NCBI RefSeq assembly: GCF_001613325.1
Contig: NZ_BDCD01000030.1
Coordinates: 1 to 64,000 of the forward strand
Length of the DNA: 64,000 bases
DNA from: Nocardia yamanashiensis NBRC 100130
GTDB taxonomy: Bacteria; Actinomycetota; Actinomycetes; Mycobacteriales; Mycobacteriaceae
Direction of reading: 5' to 3'
Below, piece by piece: positions 15,517-24,973 of the stretch (the stretch's first letter is position 1; the number at the start of each line of letters is the position of its first letter). The notes beneath the pieces were generated by a model. That model made no database searches. It was not told the origin of the DNA and was given only the letters and a program-made list of their open reading frames with translations. The position numbers and the translations under genes were made by a program.

Positions 15517-17253
15517 ATGCGTTCGACTTTCGTTTCGCACGTCCGTCGACAGGCCGAGGCGTACGGCGATACAAGGCATTACACCTTTCTGCGCGAGCAG
15601 CAGCGCGGGCTGGCCGAGGAAGCGGTCAGCTATCGCGAACTCGATCGAGATGCCCGGGCGGTGGCGGTCTGGCTGTCACAACGCCCGGAGGCGAGTCAGC
15701 CGGTACTGCTGTTGTATCCGCCCGGACTCGAGTTCCTGCGGGCCTTTCTCGGCTGCCTCTACGCGGGAGTCATCGCGGTACCGGCCCCGATCCCGCACGA
15801 CACGCGCAGCATGGCGCGGGTAGCGGGCATACTCGCCGACACCGGCGCCGAACTGGTGCTCACCGTCGGCGCGTGCGCGGAGCCGCTCACCGCCTGGGCA
15901 CGGGAAGCGGGTGTTCCGGTGGCGATCACGGCGACCGATACCGCCGAGCGTGCGGATGCCGACGCCTGGGCGATGCCCGAGATCGACAGCGACACAGTCG
16001 CTTTCCTGCAGTACACCTCCGGCTCCACCAGCGAGCCCAAGGGCGTGGTCGTCACCCACCGCAATCTGCTGCACAACGCGGACGTCACCAACGCGGTCCT
16101 CGACCTCACCGACGCCGATACCGGGGTGGGCTGGCTACCGCACTTTCACGACATGGGTTTGATCGGCATGCTGCTGCAGCCGCTCTACAGCGGCGGGAGC
16201 TTGGTGTTCATGTCACCGCTGACCTTCCTCAAGCGGCCCACGATCCTGCTCGACGCGATCCACCGCTATCGCGCCGCGGTGACGGTCGCACCGAACTTCG
16301 CCTACGAGTTGATCGCCCGGCGAGTGCGCGCGGAACAACTGGCCGCACTGGATCTCTCGTCGCTGCGGGTTGCCCTGGCCGGCGCCGAACCGATCCGGCC
16401 GCAGACCCTCGAGACCGTGATCGAGCGGCTGGGCCCGGCCGGATTCGCCGCCGAGACCTTCGTCGCCGCCTACGGTTTGGCCGAGGTGACGCTGGTCGCC
16501 TCGGCCAGCCGGGCCGGGCACCCGCTCACCACCGTGACCTTCGATCGGGCCGCGCTGGAAGATCGCCGACTGGTGCCGGCCGACGCCGGTATCCGCTTGG
16601 TCGGCAACGGGAAACCGGGACCGGGCCTCGAGATCCGGATCGTAGATCCAGGCAGCGGGCAGGCACAGCCCGACGGACACGTGGGAGAGATCTGGATCGC
16701 CGGACCCAGTGTGGCACAGGGCTATTGGAACCGGCCCGCGGACACCGCGGAGAAATTCGGCGCGCGCCTGGCCGCGCGAGGCCCGTACTTGCGCACCGGC
16801 GATCTCGGCGGCATCCACGCCGGGGAAGTCTTCGTCACCGGGCGGATCAAGGATCTGATCATCGTCAACGGCCGCAACCTTTACCCGAGCGATATCGAGG
16901 ACGCCGTCCGCGCGTTGCATCCGGCGCTGGCCGATGCGATAGGCGCCGTGGTGGGTGTCGATACCGGCCGGCAGGAGCGGCTGGTGCTGATCCAAGGCGT
17001 GCGGACCGCCGCGCTGGGCGACTGCACCACCGCCGAACTGGCGGCCCGGATCCGCACCGCGGTAGCCGAGGCGTTCGAGCTGCCCGCGCCGAACGTGGTG
17101 CTGGTGGAGCACCGCAGCGTACATCGCACGACCAGCGGCAAGGTGCAGCGCAGCTCGATGCGATCGGCCTTCCTCGACAACACCCTCGACGCGGTCCTGC
17201 ACGAAGAGATCGAACCGTCCGTGCGCCGGCTGCGCGCCGACGTGATCGCCTGA
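15517..17253 (+). CDS. Fatty acyl-AMP ligase (FAAL)
   Basis: This 578-residue adenylate-forming enzyme activates a fatty acid as acyl-AMP and passes it to an ACP rather than CoA. It shows the A3 motif YTSGSTSEPKGVVVTH, the GWLPHFHDMGLIG loop typical of FAALs, AYGLAEVTL, YLRTGDLG and the C-terminal RIKDLIIVNGRNLYPSDIE, with catalytic Lys in GKVQRSS. The ATG at 15517 has GGGGGAG upstream. The ACP gene follows after 31 bp. Together they supply the acyl starter for the PKS, taking the role of the ligase and first ACP of the RedL architecture. Chain length cannot be read from sequence. Confidence 0.92.
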   Translation: MRSTFVSHVRRQAEAYGDTRHYTFLREQQRGLAEEAVSYRELDRDARAVAVWLSQRPEASQPVLLLYPPGLEFLRAFLGCLYAGVIAVPAPIPHDTRSMARVAGILADTGAELVLTVGACAEPLTAWAREAGVPVAITATDTAERADADAWAMPEIDSDTVAFLQYTSGSTSEPKGVVVTHRNLLHNADVTNAVLDLTDADTGVGWLPHFHDMGLIGMLLQPLYSGGSLVFMSPLTFLKRPTILLDAIHRYRAAVTVAPNFAYELIARRVRAEQLAALDLSSLRVALAGAEPIRPQTLETVIERLGPAGFAAETFVAAYGLAEVTLVASASRAGHPLTTVTFDRAALEDRRLVPADAGIRLVGNGKPGPGLEIRIVDPGSGQAQPDGHVGEIWIAGPSVAQGYWNRPADTAEKFGARLAARGPYLRTGDLGGIHAGEVFVTGRIKDLIIVNGRNLYPSDIEDAVRALHPALADAIGAVVGVDTGRQERLVLIQGVRTAALGDCTTAELAARIRTAVAEAFELPAPNVVLVEHRSVHRTTSGKVQRSSMRSAFLDNTLDAVLHEEIEPSVRRLRADVIA

Positions 17254-17284
17254 TCCGGCCGACCGAAACCGAAAGGAGCACAAC

Positions 17285-17569
17285 ATGATGCGCCATCCCG
17301 CGATGATCCGCGAACAGCATTCGATCGTCACCTGGCTGGCCGGCCGGGTCGCCGCCTATCTCGATGCGCCCCCGCACGCCGTCGATCCCACCGTGCCGCT
17401 GGCTGAACTCGGCCTCGACTCGGCGTGCGCGGTGAGCCTGTGCGGCGAAATCGAGGACCGGTGGGAGTTGCAACTCGACGCCACCATCGTGTTCGACTAC
17501 CCGACGATCGTCGACCTGGCCGGCTTCATCGCGGACGAGACCGCCGCAGACCGGGAGTCGGCCGCATGA
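17285..17569 (+). CDS. Free-standing acyl carrier protein
   Basis: This 94-residue ACP has its phosphopantetheine attachment Ser46 in ELGLDSACAV, with a typical four-helix layout. A GGAG site precedes tandem ATG codons at 17285 and 17288. It lies between the FAAL and PKS genes; its stop overlaps the PKS start (ATGA). It is expected to carry the FAAL-activated fatty acyl group to the ketosynthase. Confidence 0.93.
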   Translation: MMRHPAMIREQHSIVTWLAGRVAAYLDAPPHAVDPTVPLAELGLDSACAVSLCGEIEDRWELQLDATIVFDYPTIVDLAGFIADETAADRESAA

Positions 17570-20500
17570 GGGAGCCGGAGCTCACCACGCCGCGAGACCA
17601 CGCACAACCCATCGCGATCGTCGGCCTCGACTGCCGCTTCCCGCAGGCGCCGGACGCGCACGCGCTGTGGCAGTTGCTGCTGGCCGGGACCGACGCCGTC
17701 ACCGAAGTCCCCGAACAGCGCTGGCGGGCCGCGGACCTGCACGACCCGGCCGGCAGGCCCGGAACGGTCAATCACCGGAACGGCGGATTCCTCTCCGACG
17801 CCGACGCATTCGACCACGAGTTCTTCGGCATCACACCCCGCGAGGCGGCGTCCATGGACCCGCAACAGCGACTGCTGCTGCAGGCCGCCTGGCGGGCCTT
17901 CGAAGACGCCACGCTCGACCCCCGCCGTCAGGCCAAGTCCCGCACCGGTGTCTTCGTCGGCGTCATGGCCAACGAGTGGGCGGCCGTGCACATGCGCGAC
18001 TACACCCGCATCACACCCCAGATCGGCACCGGGAACGGCTATTTCATGACCGCTAACCGGATCTCCTACCACCTCGACCTCAACGGCCCGAGCCTGGCGA
18101 TCGACACCGCGTGCTCGTCCTCCCTGGTCGCGGTGCATCAGGCGTGTGCCGCGCTGGCGGCGGGCGAGTGCGATCAAGCGCTGGCGGCCGGGGTCAATAT
18201 CGCGATCACGCCGGCCCTCAACGTCTTCTACACCCAGGCCGGCGTCGCGGCCACGGACGGGCGGTGCAAACCGTTCAGCGGCAAGGCCGACGGGATGGGC
18301 CGCGGTGAGGGCGTGGCGGTGCTGGTGCTGCGCCGGCTGGCCGACGCCCAGGCGGACGGGCTGCCGATCTACGCGGTGATCACCGGCAGCGCGGTGAACA
18401 ACGACGGGCGCAGCAACGGCATCACCGCGCCCAATCGCTGGGCGCAGCAACAGGTCATCGCCGAGGCCTACCGGCGGGCCGGGGTGCCCGCCGCACAGGT
18501 CGCTTTCGTCGAGGCGCACGGCACGGGCACGGTGCTGGGCGACATGATCGAGGCCAAGGCGCTCGGCGCGGTGCACGCGGTGCCGCGGCCCCAACCGTGC
18601 GCGCTCGGATCGATCAAGGGCAACCTCGGCCACACCGAGGGCGCGGCCGGTATCGCCGGGCTGATCAAAGTGGCGCTGAGCCTGCGCCACCGCCTGGTGC
18701 CGCCCACCCGGTACGCCGCCGACGAGAATCCGCGGCTGCGGCTGGCCGAGCACGGCCTGCGGCTGCTCGACGCGCCGATGCCGCTGCCGCAGGGCCTGGT
18801 TCACGGCGCTGTCAGCAGCTTCGGCATGGGCGGCACCAATGCGCACATGCTGCTGTCCAGCGCACCGGAGACCTCGATTCCGGCGGTGACCGATGGCGGC
18901 GGCGTGCTCACCGTCTCCTCGAACGACCGGGATGGGTTGCGGCGCAATGCCGCCCAGCTCGCCGCGCGCATCGGCGACGACCCCGCCGCGTTGAACCGGC
19001 TGTGCTGGTCCAGCAATCTGGCGCGGTCGTCGGGCCGGTACCGGCTGGGCGTGGCGGTCGCCGACCGCGCGCACGCGGTGTCGGCACTGCACGCCGCAGC
19101 CAACGGCGAGGACGTCGATTGCGGTGTCGCGCAGCCGTTGTCGATCGGATGGTTGTTCGCCGGTCAGGGCGCACAGTATCGGGGGATGTCGCGGGCGCTC
19201 TACGAGCGCAGTCCGGCGTACCGGGCGGCGCTGGCGGCGGTGGACGCGCACCTGACCCCGCACCTGGGGTCGTCGGTGACCGAATTGCTGCTCGGCGACG
19301 GCGAACTCGTGGATCGCACCGACTTCGCGCAGCCGGCGATCTTCGCCGTCGAGTACGCGCTGGCCCGCGTGCTCTCCGAGCTCGGCGTCGAGCCGGCGTG
19401 GTTGCTGGGCCACAGCGTCGGCGAATACGCGGCCGCCACGTTCGCCGGTGTGCTGAGCGTGGAGGATGCGTGCCGGCTGATCTGCGCGCGCGGGCGGCTC
19501 ATGCAACAGCTGCCCGGCGCGGGATCGATGCTGGCGGTGCGTGGTACGGCGGAGGAAGTGGGTGCGCTGATCGCCACCGAGTCCGCAGTGGCCATGGCCG
19601 CGGTGAACGGCCCGGGCGAGGTGGTGATTTCCGGTGCCGCCGACGCCGTGGGCCGGATCGGGGCACAGCTCACCGACCGCGGGATCACGGTGCGGTCGCT
19701 GCCGGTCTCGCACGCATTCCACTCGCCGCTGATGCAGCCGATGCTCGAGACCTTCGCCGAGGTGGCCGCCGAATGCCGGTACCACCAACCCGAGATCCCG
19801 ATCTATTCGACCGTCCGCGGGCGCCTGCTCGAGCCCGGCGAACCGATGGACGCCGCCTACTGGGTGGAACACGTCCACGCCACGGTGCGCTTCGCCGACG
19901 CGGCGGCGGCCGCGATGCGGGCCGAGCCCACCCATCTGATCGAAGTGAGCCCGCGGCGCGTGCTGGTTCCGATGATCGCCCGGGCACACGGGATCGACCG
20001 GCCGGTGCCGGCGCCCTGCCCCGGACCGGAGGCGACCGGCGACGAGCCGGCCGCGACCATTGCGGCGCTGTACCGCGACGGGCTGAACCCGAACTGGGAT
20101 GTCCTCTACGACGACGCGGCCCGGGTGCGCCACCGGCTCGGCGGTCACGAATTCTCCACCGCCACCCGCTTCTGGACCGAACACGACACACCCACTCCCG
20201 AGCTCGAAACTCCCGCAACCCCACCGACCACGGAAGGCGTCATGAACGAGCTGATCGCACTCTTTCGGGAACAAGCCGCGGTCCTCACCGCCGTGGCCGC
20301 AGGCAGCTCGGCCCCCACGCACATCCCGTCCGCCCAGTCCCCGGACCGGCAACCGGATGCGCACGCGCCGCAACGAGCCGACGTCGCCGAGGCGGTGCGC
20401 GCGGAGGCGGCCCGGGTCAGCGGATTCCCCGCCGGCAAACTCGCGAGCGGCCAAACCCTCTCCGGCGACCTGGGATTCGACTCGATCATGATCGCCGATC

Positions 20501-21876
20501 TGCTCAACGCCCTCGGCCGCAAGTTTCCGGGACTGGTCGTCGAACCCGAGTGGTACACGCCTGCAACAACTCTCGGCGATGTGATCGCACTCGTACCGGG
20601 TCAGGAACCGGTCGTCCCGGAACCGCGACCGGCCGCTCTCGAACCGGTCGCGCACCCCCGCCCGGCTGTCGAAGCCCAGGACCGCATCGAGGACTTTCCC
20701 GAGGTCCAGGCGATCGCCGAGCGCATCGCGCTGGCCGAACAGCTCGGCATGAGCAACCCGTACTTCCTCGTCAACGACGGCATCAGCCGGGACACCTCGA
20801 CGATCGACGGCGAGCAGGTGCTGACCTTCTCCAGCTACAACTACCTCGGTCTGTCCGGACATCCCGCGGTCGTGTCGGCCGTGCAGGACGCGGTGGCCCG
20901 CTACGGCAGCTCCTGCTCGGCCAGCCGAATGCTGTCGGGCGAGAAGCCGATTCATACCGAACTCGAGCGTGAACTGGCCGCTCTGCTGGGCACCGAGGAC
21001 GCGATCACGCTGGTCAGCGGTCATGCCACCAATGTCACCGTGATCGGGCACCTGGTCGGGGAGGGCGACCTGATCATCCACGACAGCCTGGCCCACGACA
21101 GTATCGTGCAGGGCTGCAAGCTTTCCGGCGCCACCCGGCGGCCCTTCCCGCACAACGATCACGCCGCGCTCGACCGGATCCTCACCGATATCCGCCACCA
21201 GTACCGCCGTGTGCTCATCGTGATCGAGGGCATCTACAGCCAGGACGGTGACATCCCGGATCTGCCCGCGATCATCGCGGTGAAGAAGCGACACCGGGCG
21301 CTGCTCATGATCGACGAGGCGCACAGCATCGGCGTCCTCGGCGCGACCGGCGCGGGCATCGGCGAGCATTTCGGCGTGGATCGCGGCGAGGTGGAACTGT
21401 GGTCGGGCACGATGTCCAAGGCGCTGGCCGGCTGCGGCGGCTACGTGGCGGGCAGTGCCGCGCTCATCCGATACCTCAAATACACCACGCCCGGGTTCAT
21501 CTACAGCGTCGGCATCACCCCCTCGAACGCGGCGGCCTCCCTCGCGGCGCTGCGGCAACTGCGTGGGCGGCCCGAACTGCTCGAACAGCTGCGGGACCGG
21601 TCGGAGCTGTTCCTGAAGCTGGCCAAGGAGATCGGCATCGACACCGGCGACAGCTTCGCCACGCCGGTGATCCCCTGCATCGTCGGCGATTCGATGAAGA
21701 CCCTCGCACTGTCGTCGGCGTTGCTGCGACGCGGAATCAACGTCAACCCGATCTTGTATCCGGCCGTGCCCGAAGAGAAAGCCCGGCTGCGATTCTTCGT
21801 CACGGCCTGCCACACCGAAGACCAGATCCGGCAGACAGTGCGGGTGCTCGCTGAGGAAATGGCGGCGCTGCGATGA
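17566..21876 (+). CDS. KS-AT-ACP-alpha-oxoamine synthase polyketide synthase
   Basis: This 1436-residue protein has a KS (about 12-430, Cys183 in TACSSS, AHGTGT, NLGH), AT (about 525-800, GHSVGEY and HAFHS, malonyl-type), ACP (about 945-1020, LGFDSI) and a C-terminal PLP-dependent alpha-oxoamine synthase (about 1045-1430, DEAHSIGVLG, PLP lysine in TMSKALAGCGGY). There is no KR, DH or ER. It should add one malonyl unit to the FAAL-loaded acyl chain, then condense the beta-ketoacyl thioester with an amino acid, losing CO2, to give a 2-amino-3,5-dione. RedL of the prodiginine pathway has the same domains with the ligase and first ACP fused on. The amino acid used is unknown; RedL uses glycine. 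The start overlaps the ACP stop. Confidence 0.93.
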   Translation: MREPELTTPRDHAQPIAIVGLDCRFPQAPDAHALWQLLLAGTDAVTEVPEQRWRAADLHDPAGRPGTVNHRNGGFLSDADAFDHEFFGITPREAASMDPQQRLLLQAAWRAFEDATLDPRRQAKSRTGVFVGVMANEWAAVHMRDYTRITPQIGTGNGYFMTANRISYHLDLNGPSLAIDTACSSSLVAVHQACAALAAGECDQALAAGVNIAITPALNVFYTQAGVAATDGRCKPFSGKADGMGRGEGVAVLVLRRLADAQADGLPIYAVITGSAVNNDGRSNGITAPNRWAQQQVIAEAYRRAGVPAAQVAFVEAHGTGTVLGDMIEAKALGAVHAVPRPQPCALGSIKGNLGHTEGAAGIAGLIKVALSLRHRLVPPTRYAADENPRLRLAEHGLRLLDAPMPLPQGLVHGAVSSFGMGGTNAHMLLSSAPETSIPAVTDGGGVLTVSSNDRDGLRRNAAQLAARIGDDPAALNRLCWSSNLARSSGRYRLGVAVADRAHAVSALHAAANGEDVDCGVAQPLSIGWLFAGQGAQYRGMSRALYERSPAYRAALAAVDAHLTPHLGSSVTELLLGDGELVDRTDFAQPAIFAVEYALARVLSELGVEPAWLLGHSVGEYAAATFAGVLSVEDACRLICARGRLMQQLPGAGSMLAVRGTAEEVGALIATESAVAMAAVNGPGEVVISGAADAVGRIGAQLTDRGITVRSLPVSHAFHSPLMQPMLETFAEVAAECRYHQPEIPIYSTVRGRLLEPGEPMDAAYWVEHVHATVRFADAAAAAMRAEPTHLIEVSPRRVLVPMIARAHGIDRPVPAPCPGPEATGDEPAATIAALYRDGLNPNWDVLYDDAARVRHRLGGHEFSTATRFWTEHDTPTPELETPATPPTTEGVMNELIALFREQAAVLTAVAAGSSAPTHIPSAQSPDRQPDAHAPQRADVAEAVRAEAARVSGFPAGKLASGQTLSGDLGFDSIMIADLLNALGRKFPGLVVEPEWYTPATTLGDVIALVPGQEPVVPEPRPAALEPVAHPRPAVEAQDRIEDFPEVQAIAERIALAEQLGMSNPYFLVNDGISRDTSTIDGEQVLTFSSYNYLGLSGHPAVVSAVQDAVARYGSSCSASRMLSGEKPIHTELERELAALLGTEDAITLVSGHATNVTVIGHLVGEGDLIIHDSLAHDSIVQGCKLSGATRRPFPHNDHAALDRILTDIRHQYRRVLIVIEGIYSQDGDIPDLPAIIAVKKRHRALLMIDEAHSIGVLGATGAGIGEHFGVDRGEVELWSGTMSKALAGCGGYVAGSAALIRYLKYTTPGFIYSVGITPSNAAASLAALRQLRGRPELLEQLRDRSELFLKLAKEIGIDTGDSFATPVIPCIVGDSMKTLALSSALLRRGINVNPILYPAVPEEKARLRFFVTACHTEDQIRQTVRVLAEEMAALR

Positions 21877-22631
21877 CCCGGTACCTGGATCGGGCGGTGA
21901 GCGAACCCGGCCTGCGGCTGTTCTGCTTCCACCACGCGGGCGGCGGCGCTTCGTTGTTCCGCGGGTGGCAGCAGGCGCTGCACCCGCACGCGACGGTCTG
22001 GCCGGTGCTGCTGCCCGGCCGGGAGCGGCGCGCCGCGGAACCCTGCCGCACCGATATGGCGGAACTGGTCGCGGACCTCGACGACCAGCTCGACGAGTAC
22101 CTCACCGGACCGCATCTGTTCTTCGGGCACAGTATGGGGGCCGAGATCGCCTACCGGTTGGCCTGCCGCCGCCACCGCGCCGGACGTACCGTGCCCCGCG
22201 CGCTGCTGGTATCCGGTTGTGCCGCACCGACATTGCCGCTGGCGCTACCGCTGACCGGCGAACTCGACGACGCGGCACTGGTCCGGCTGCTCACCGATCT
22301 CGGCGGCATGCCGGCGCAACTCCTGGAATGCTCCCCGCTGCTGGCCGCGATGCTTCCGGTGCTCCGTGACGACCTGCGGCTGTGCGCCGGTGACCGCGAC
22401 AGCGCCGGACCGGCGCTACCGTGCCCGATCCACATCTTCGGCGGCGACGCCGACCCGATGGTCGATGAATTCGACCTGGCGGCCTGGCGCGGGCACACCA
22501 TCGGTCACAGCACGGTGCGGACCTTTCCTGGCGGTCATTTCTACCTCGTGGAGAGCGGCGATGAACTGTTCGGTCACCTGCGGCCGCTGCTGCGCCGTTA
22601 TGCCCGGGCGGAAGCGGGCCTGCCATGCTGA
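21873..22631 (+). CDS. Type II thioesterase
   Basis: This 252-residue alpha/beta hydrolase is of the RifR/GrsT type. It opens FCFHHAGGGASLFRGWQ, has the nucleophile in GHSMGAEIAY, the acid in FGGDADPMV and the catalytic His in FPGGHFYL. Such enzymes clear stalled or wrongly loaded acyl groups from carrier proteins. The ATG overlaps the PKS stop (ATGA) and its own stop overlaps the MmpL start by 7 bp, so the genes are translationally coupled. The oxoamine synthase releases the main product by itself, so an editing role is more likely than product release. Confidence 0.9.
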   Translation: MTRYLDRAVSEPGLRLFCFHHAGGGASLFRGWQQALHPHATVWPVLLPGRERRAAEPCRTDMAELVADLDDQLDEYLTGPHLFFGHSMGAEIAYRLACRRHRAGRTVPRALLVSGCAAPTLPLALPLTGELDDAALVRLLTDLGGMPAQLLECSPLLAAMLPVLRDDLRLCAGDRDSAGPALPCPIHIFGGDADPMVDEFDLAAWRGHTIGHSTVRTFPGGHFYLVESGDELFGHLRPLLRRYARAEAGLPC

Positions 22632-24868
22632 GGCGTCTGGCTCTCCTCGTCGTCGCGCATCCCAAACTGTTGCTGGCAGTTACCGTCTCGTTTCTCGCGC
22701 TCGCCGGGGTGATCGGTTCCGGGGTTTCCGAGCGTCTGCAGGTCGGCGGCTTCGATGACGTGCACTCGGAGTCCGCGCGGGTGCAGGGCATCCTCGATAC
22801 CCGGTTCGGGGGCTCACCCGATCTGGTGCTGCAGGTGACCGCGCGCAGCGGCGACGTCGACGATCCGGCGGTGGCGACCGCGGTAGGGCAAGTGGTGCAA
22901 CGCTTCGCCTCCGAGCCGGTGACGGTGATCGGTTCGTATTGGCCCACCGGCGCGAGCACCGAATCCGGTACGGGTTCAAGGGAGTTGCGCAGCACGGACG
23001 GCCGTTCGGGACTGATCTTGCTGCACCCCAACGGCGGTCCGGATACCGCGGCTCGGGTGACGAGCGAGATCGTGGACCAGCTGCCCGCCGACGACCCGGT
23101 GATCCAGGTCCGGGCCGGCGGCAAGCTCGGCGTGACCAACGATATCGACAACCGCGTGCACCGGGATCTCGTTGTCTCCGAATCGATCGCGGTGCCGGCG
23201 ACCCTGCTGTTGCTGATCGTGGTGTTCGGCGGCGTGGTGGCGGCGCTGCTGCCGCTGACAGTCGGCCTCGTCTCGATCCTGTCCACCACACTCGTGCTGT
23301 TCTGGCTGGCCCACGTAACCGACGTGTCGGTGTACGCGCTCACCGTCGCCACCGCGTTCGGGCTCGGACTGGCGATCGACTTCGGCCTGCTGATGGTGTC
23401 GCGATTTCGCGAGGAGCGCCACCGCGGCCACGAACCCGGGGCGGCCGTCGTGGAGACGGTCGCCACGGCCGGGCGCACCATCGCGTTCAGCGCGGCCACG
23501 GTCACCGTCGCGATGTCGGGAATGCTGGTGTTCCCCACCGCCTTCCTGCGGTCGGTCGGCATCGCCGCGATCGTGGTGGTGCTGCTGGCAGCCCTGGGCG
23601 CGATCGTCGTGCTACCCGCACTGATGAGTCTGCTCGGCGCACGGGTCGACGCGCTGGGACTGCCCCGGCGGCAGGATCGGCTGGCCCAGCCATCGCCGTT
23701 GTGGCGGGGCATCGCGGCGGCGGTGACCCGCCGGCCGCTGCGGGCGGCGCTGAGCGTGATCGTACTGCTGTTGCTGATGGGCATCCCGTTCACGCACGCG
23801 CAGCTCGCGACCTCCGATGAACGCGCCCTGCCGGCCGACTCCACTGCCCGGCAGGTCACCACCTCGATCCGCGAGAGCTACCCGACCGACATCGCCGACG
23901 CGGTGACGGTGCTGTCCGAAAACGACCCGCAGACGCTCGAACCCTTGGCCCGCCAGATCTCGGCCATGCCCGGCGTCGTGCAGGTCGACGGTGCGTTCGG
24001 GCGGTACGCGGACGGCGCACTGCTGGCCGGGCCGGGGGCGGCAGCCGCCGGATTCACCTCGGAGACAGCCGGATTCATGCGCGTGCAGCTGTCGGCGGGT
24101 GCCCAGACGCCGACGGCGCAAGACCTGGTGCGCGCGATTCGAGCGCTACCGGGTGAGCACGAGGTGGGCGGGCCGACAGCGTCGCTGATCGACAGCCGCA
24201 CCGCCATCACCGGGCGCCTGCCACTGGCGCTGGCCATCATGGCGGCGGCCACGCTGGTGCTGCTGTTCCTGTTCACCGGCAGCATCGTGGTGCCGATCAA
24301 GGCGCTGGTGCTGAACCTCTTCATGCTCTCGGCGGTACTGGGCGCCATGGTCTGGGTATTCCAGGACGGTCATCTCTCGGGCGTCCTCGGCTTCACACCC
24401 GCCCCGCTGAACATCGCGATGGTGGTGCTGTTGTGCTGCACCGCATTCAGTCTGTCGGTGGACTACGAGATTTTCCTGCTCGGCCGCATCAAAGAGGCGC
24501 ACGATGCCGGCGCCGCCACCACCGAGGCCACCATCGAAGGCCTGAGCCGGGTCGGACGCCTGGTCAGCAGCGCGGCAGCCCTGCTCGCCGTGACCCTGCT
24601 GTCGTTCGCCACCGGCCTGTCGTTCATGAAAATGTTCGGCATCGGCACCGCGCTGGCCGTCCTGATCGACGCCACCCTGATCCGCGGCGTCCTGGTCCCG
24701 GCGTTCATGCGCATCGCCGGCGACCTGAACTGGTGGGCGCCAAAACCATTGCGCCGCCTGCACGCCCGCATCGGCTTGCACGAGTCGTCCACTCCACGCC
24801 CGCCGCTGCCGGTGACAACAGGGGCCGGCGATCGCGTCGCCGGAGTTCACCAGGATGCCGCCCCATGA
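22625..24868 (+). CDS. MmpL-family RND lipid transporter
   Basis: This 747-residue inner-membrane protein has two repeated halves. Each opens with a membrane helix and an external domain, followed by a five-helix bundle; the first bundle holds GLAIDFGLLMVSRFREER and the second FSLSVDYEIFLLGRIKE, the paired Asp/Tyr proton-relay positions of MmpL proteins. It is shorter than the largest mycobacterial MmpLs, with no long C-terminal tail. It is coupled to the thioesterase gene and closes the FAAL-ACP-PKS-TE operon, so it probably exports the lipid product. No MmpS partner is nearby. Confidence 0.9.
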   Translation: MLRRLALLVVAHPKLLLAVTVSFLALAGVIGSGVSERLQVGGFDDVHSESARVQGILDTRFGGSPDLVLQVTARSGDVDDPAVATAVGQVVQRFASEPVTVIGSYWPTGASTESGTGSRELRSTDGRSGLILLHPNGGPDTAARVTSEIVDQLPADDPVIQVRAGGKLGVTNDIDNRVHRDLVVSESIAVPATLLLLIVVFGGVVAALLPLTVGLVSILSTTLVLFWLAHVTDVSVYALTVATAFGLGLAIDFGLLMVSRFREERHRGHEPGAAVVETVATAGRTIAFSAATVTVAMSGMLVFPTAFLRSVGIAAIVVVLLAALGAIVVLPALMSLLGARVDALGLPRRQDRLAQPSPLWRGIAAAVTRRPLRAALSVIVLLLLMGIPFTHAQLATSDERALPADSTARQVTTSIRESYPTDIADAVTVLSENDPQTLEPLARQISAMPGVVQVDGAFGRYADGALLAGPGAAAAGFTSETAGFMRVQLSAGAQTPTAQDLVRAIRALPGEHEVGGPTASLIDSRTAITGRLPLALAIMAAATLVLLFLFTGSIVVPIKALVLNLFMLSAVLGAMVWVFQDGHLSGVLGFTPAPLNIAMVVLLCCTAFSLSVDYEIFLLGRIKEAHDAGAATTEATIEGLSRVGRLVSSAAALLAVTLLSFATGLSFMKMFGIGTALAVLIDATLIRGVLVPAFMRIAGDLNWWAPKPLRRLHARIGLHESSTPRPPLPVTTGAGDRVAGVHQDAAP

Positions 24869-24973
24869 CCTCGCCGTCCCGCGCGACCAGCTGACTCTCC
24901 GACTCGGACATGGATTCCGGCCATTGGGGACCGGCTGTCGAAAGCCGTTGTGTCATCTCGAAATATCGCGGGG

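Noticed and set aside
17497..21813. Minus-strand open frame of 1438 codons antisense to the PKS
   Set aside because: It covers the PKS exactly, has His/Arg/Gly-rich composition and no domain sense; a GC-bias artefact. The same applies to the 1266-codon minus frame at 59785-63585 opposite the second NRPS and to many shorter ones.
14281..24868. A prodiginine (red pigment) cluster
   Set aside because: Only the RedL-like part is present. No bipyrrole-forming, condensing or methyltransferase genes of that pathway are in the 64 kb.
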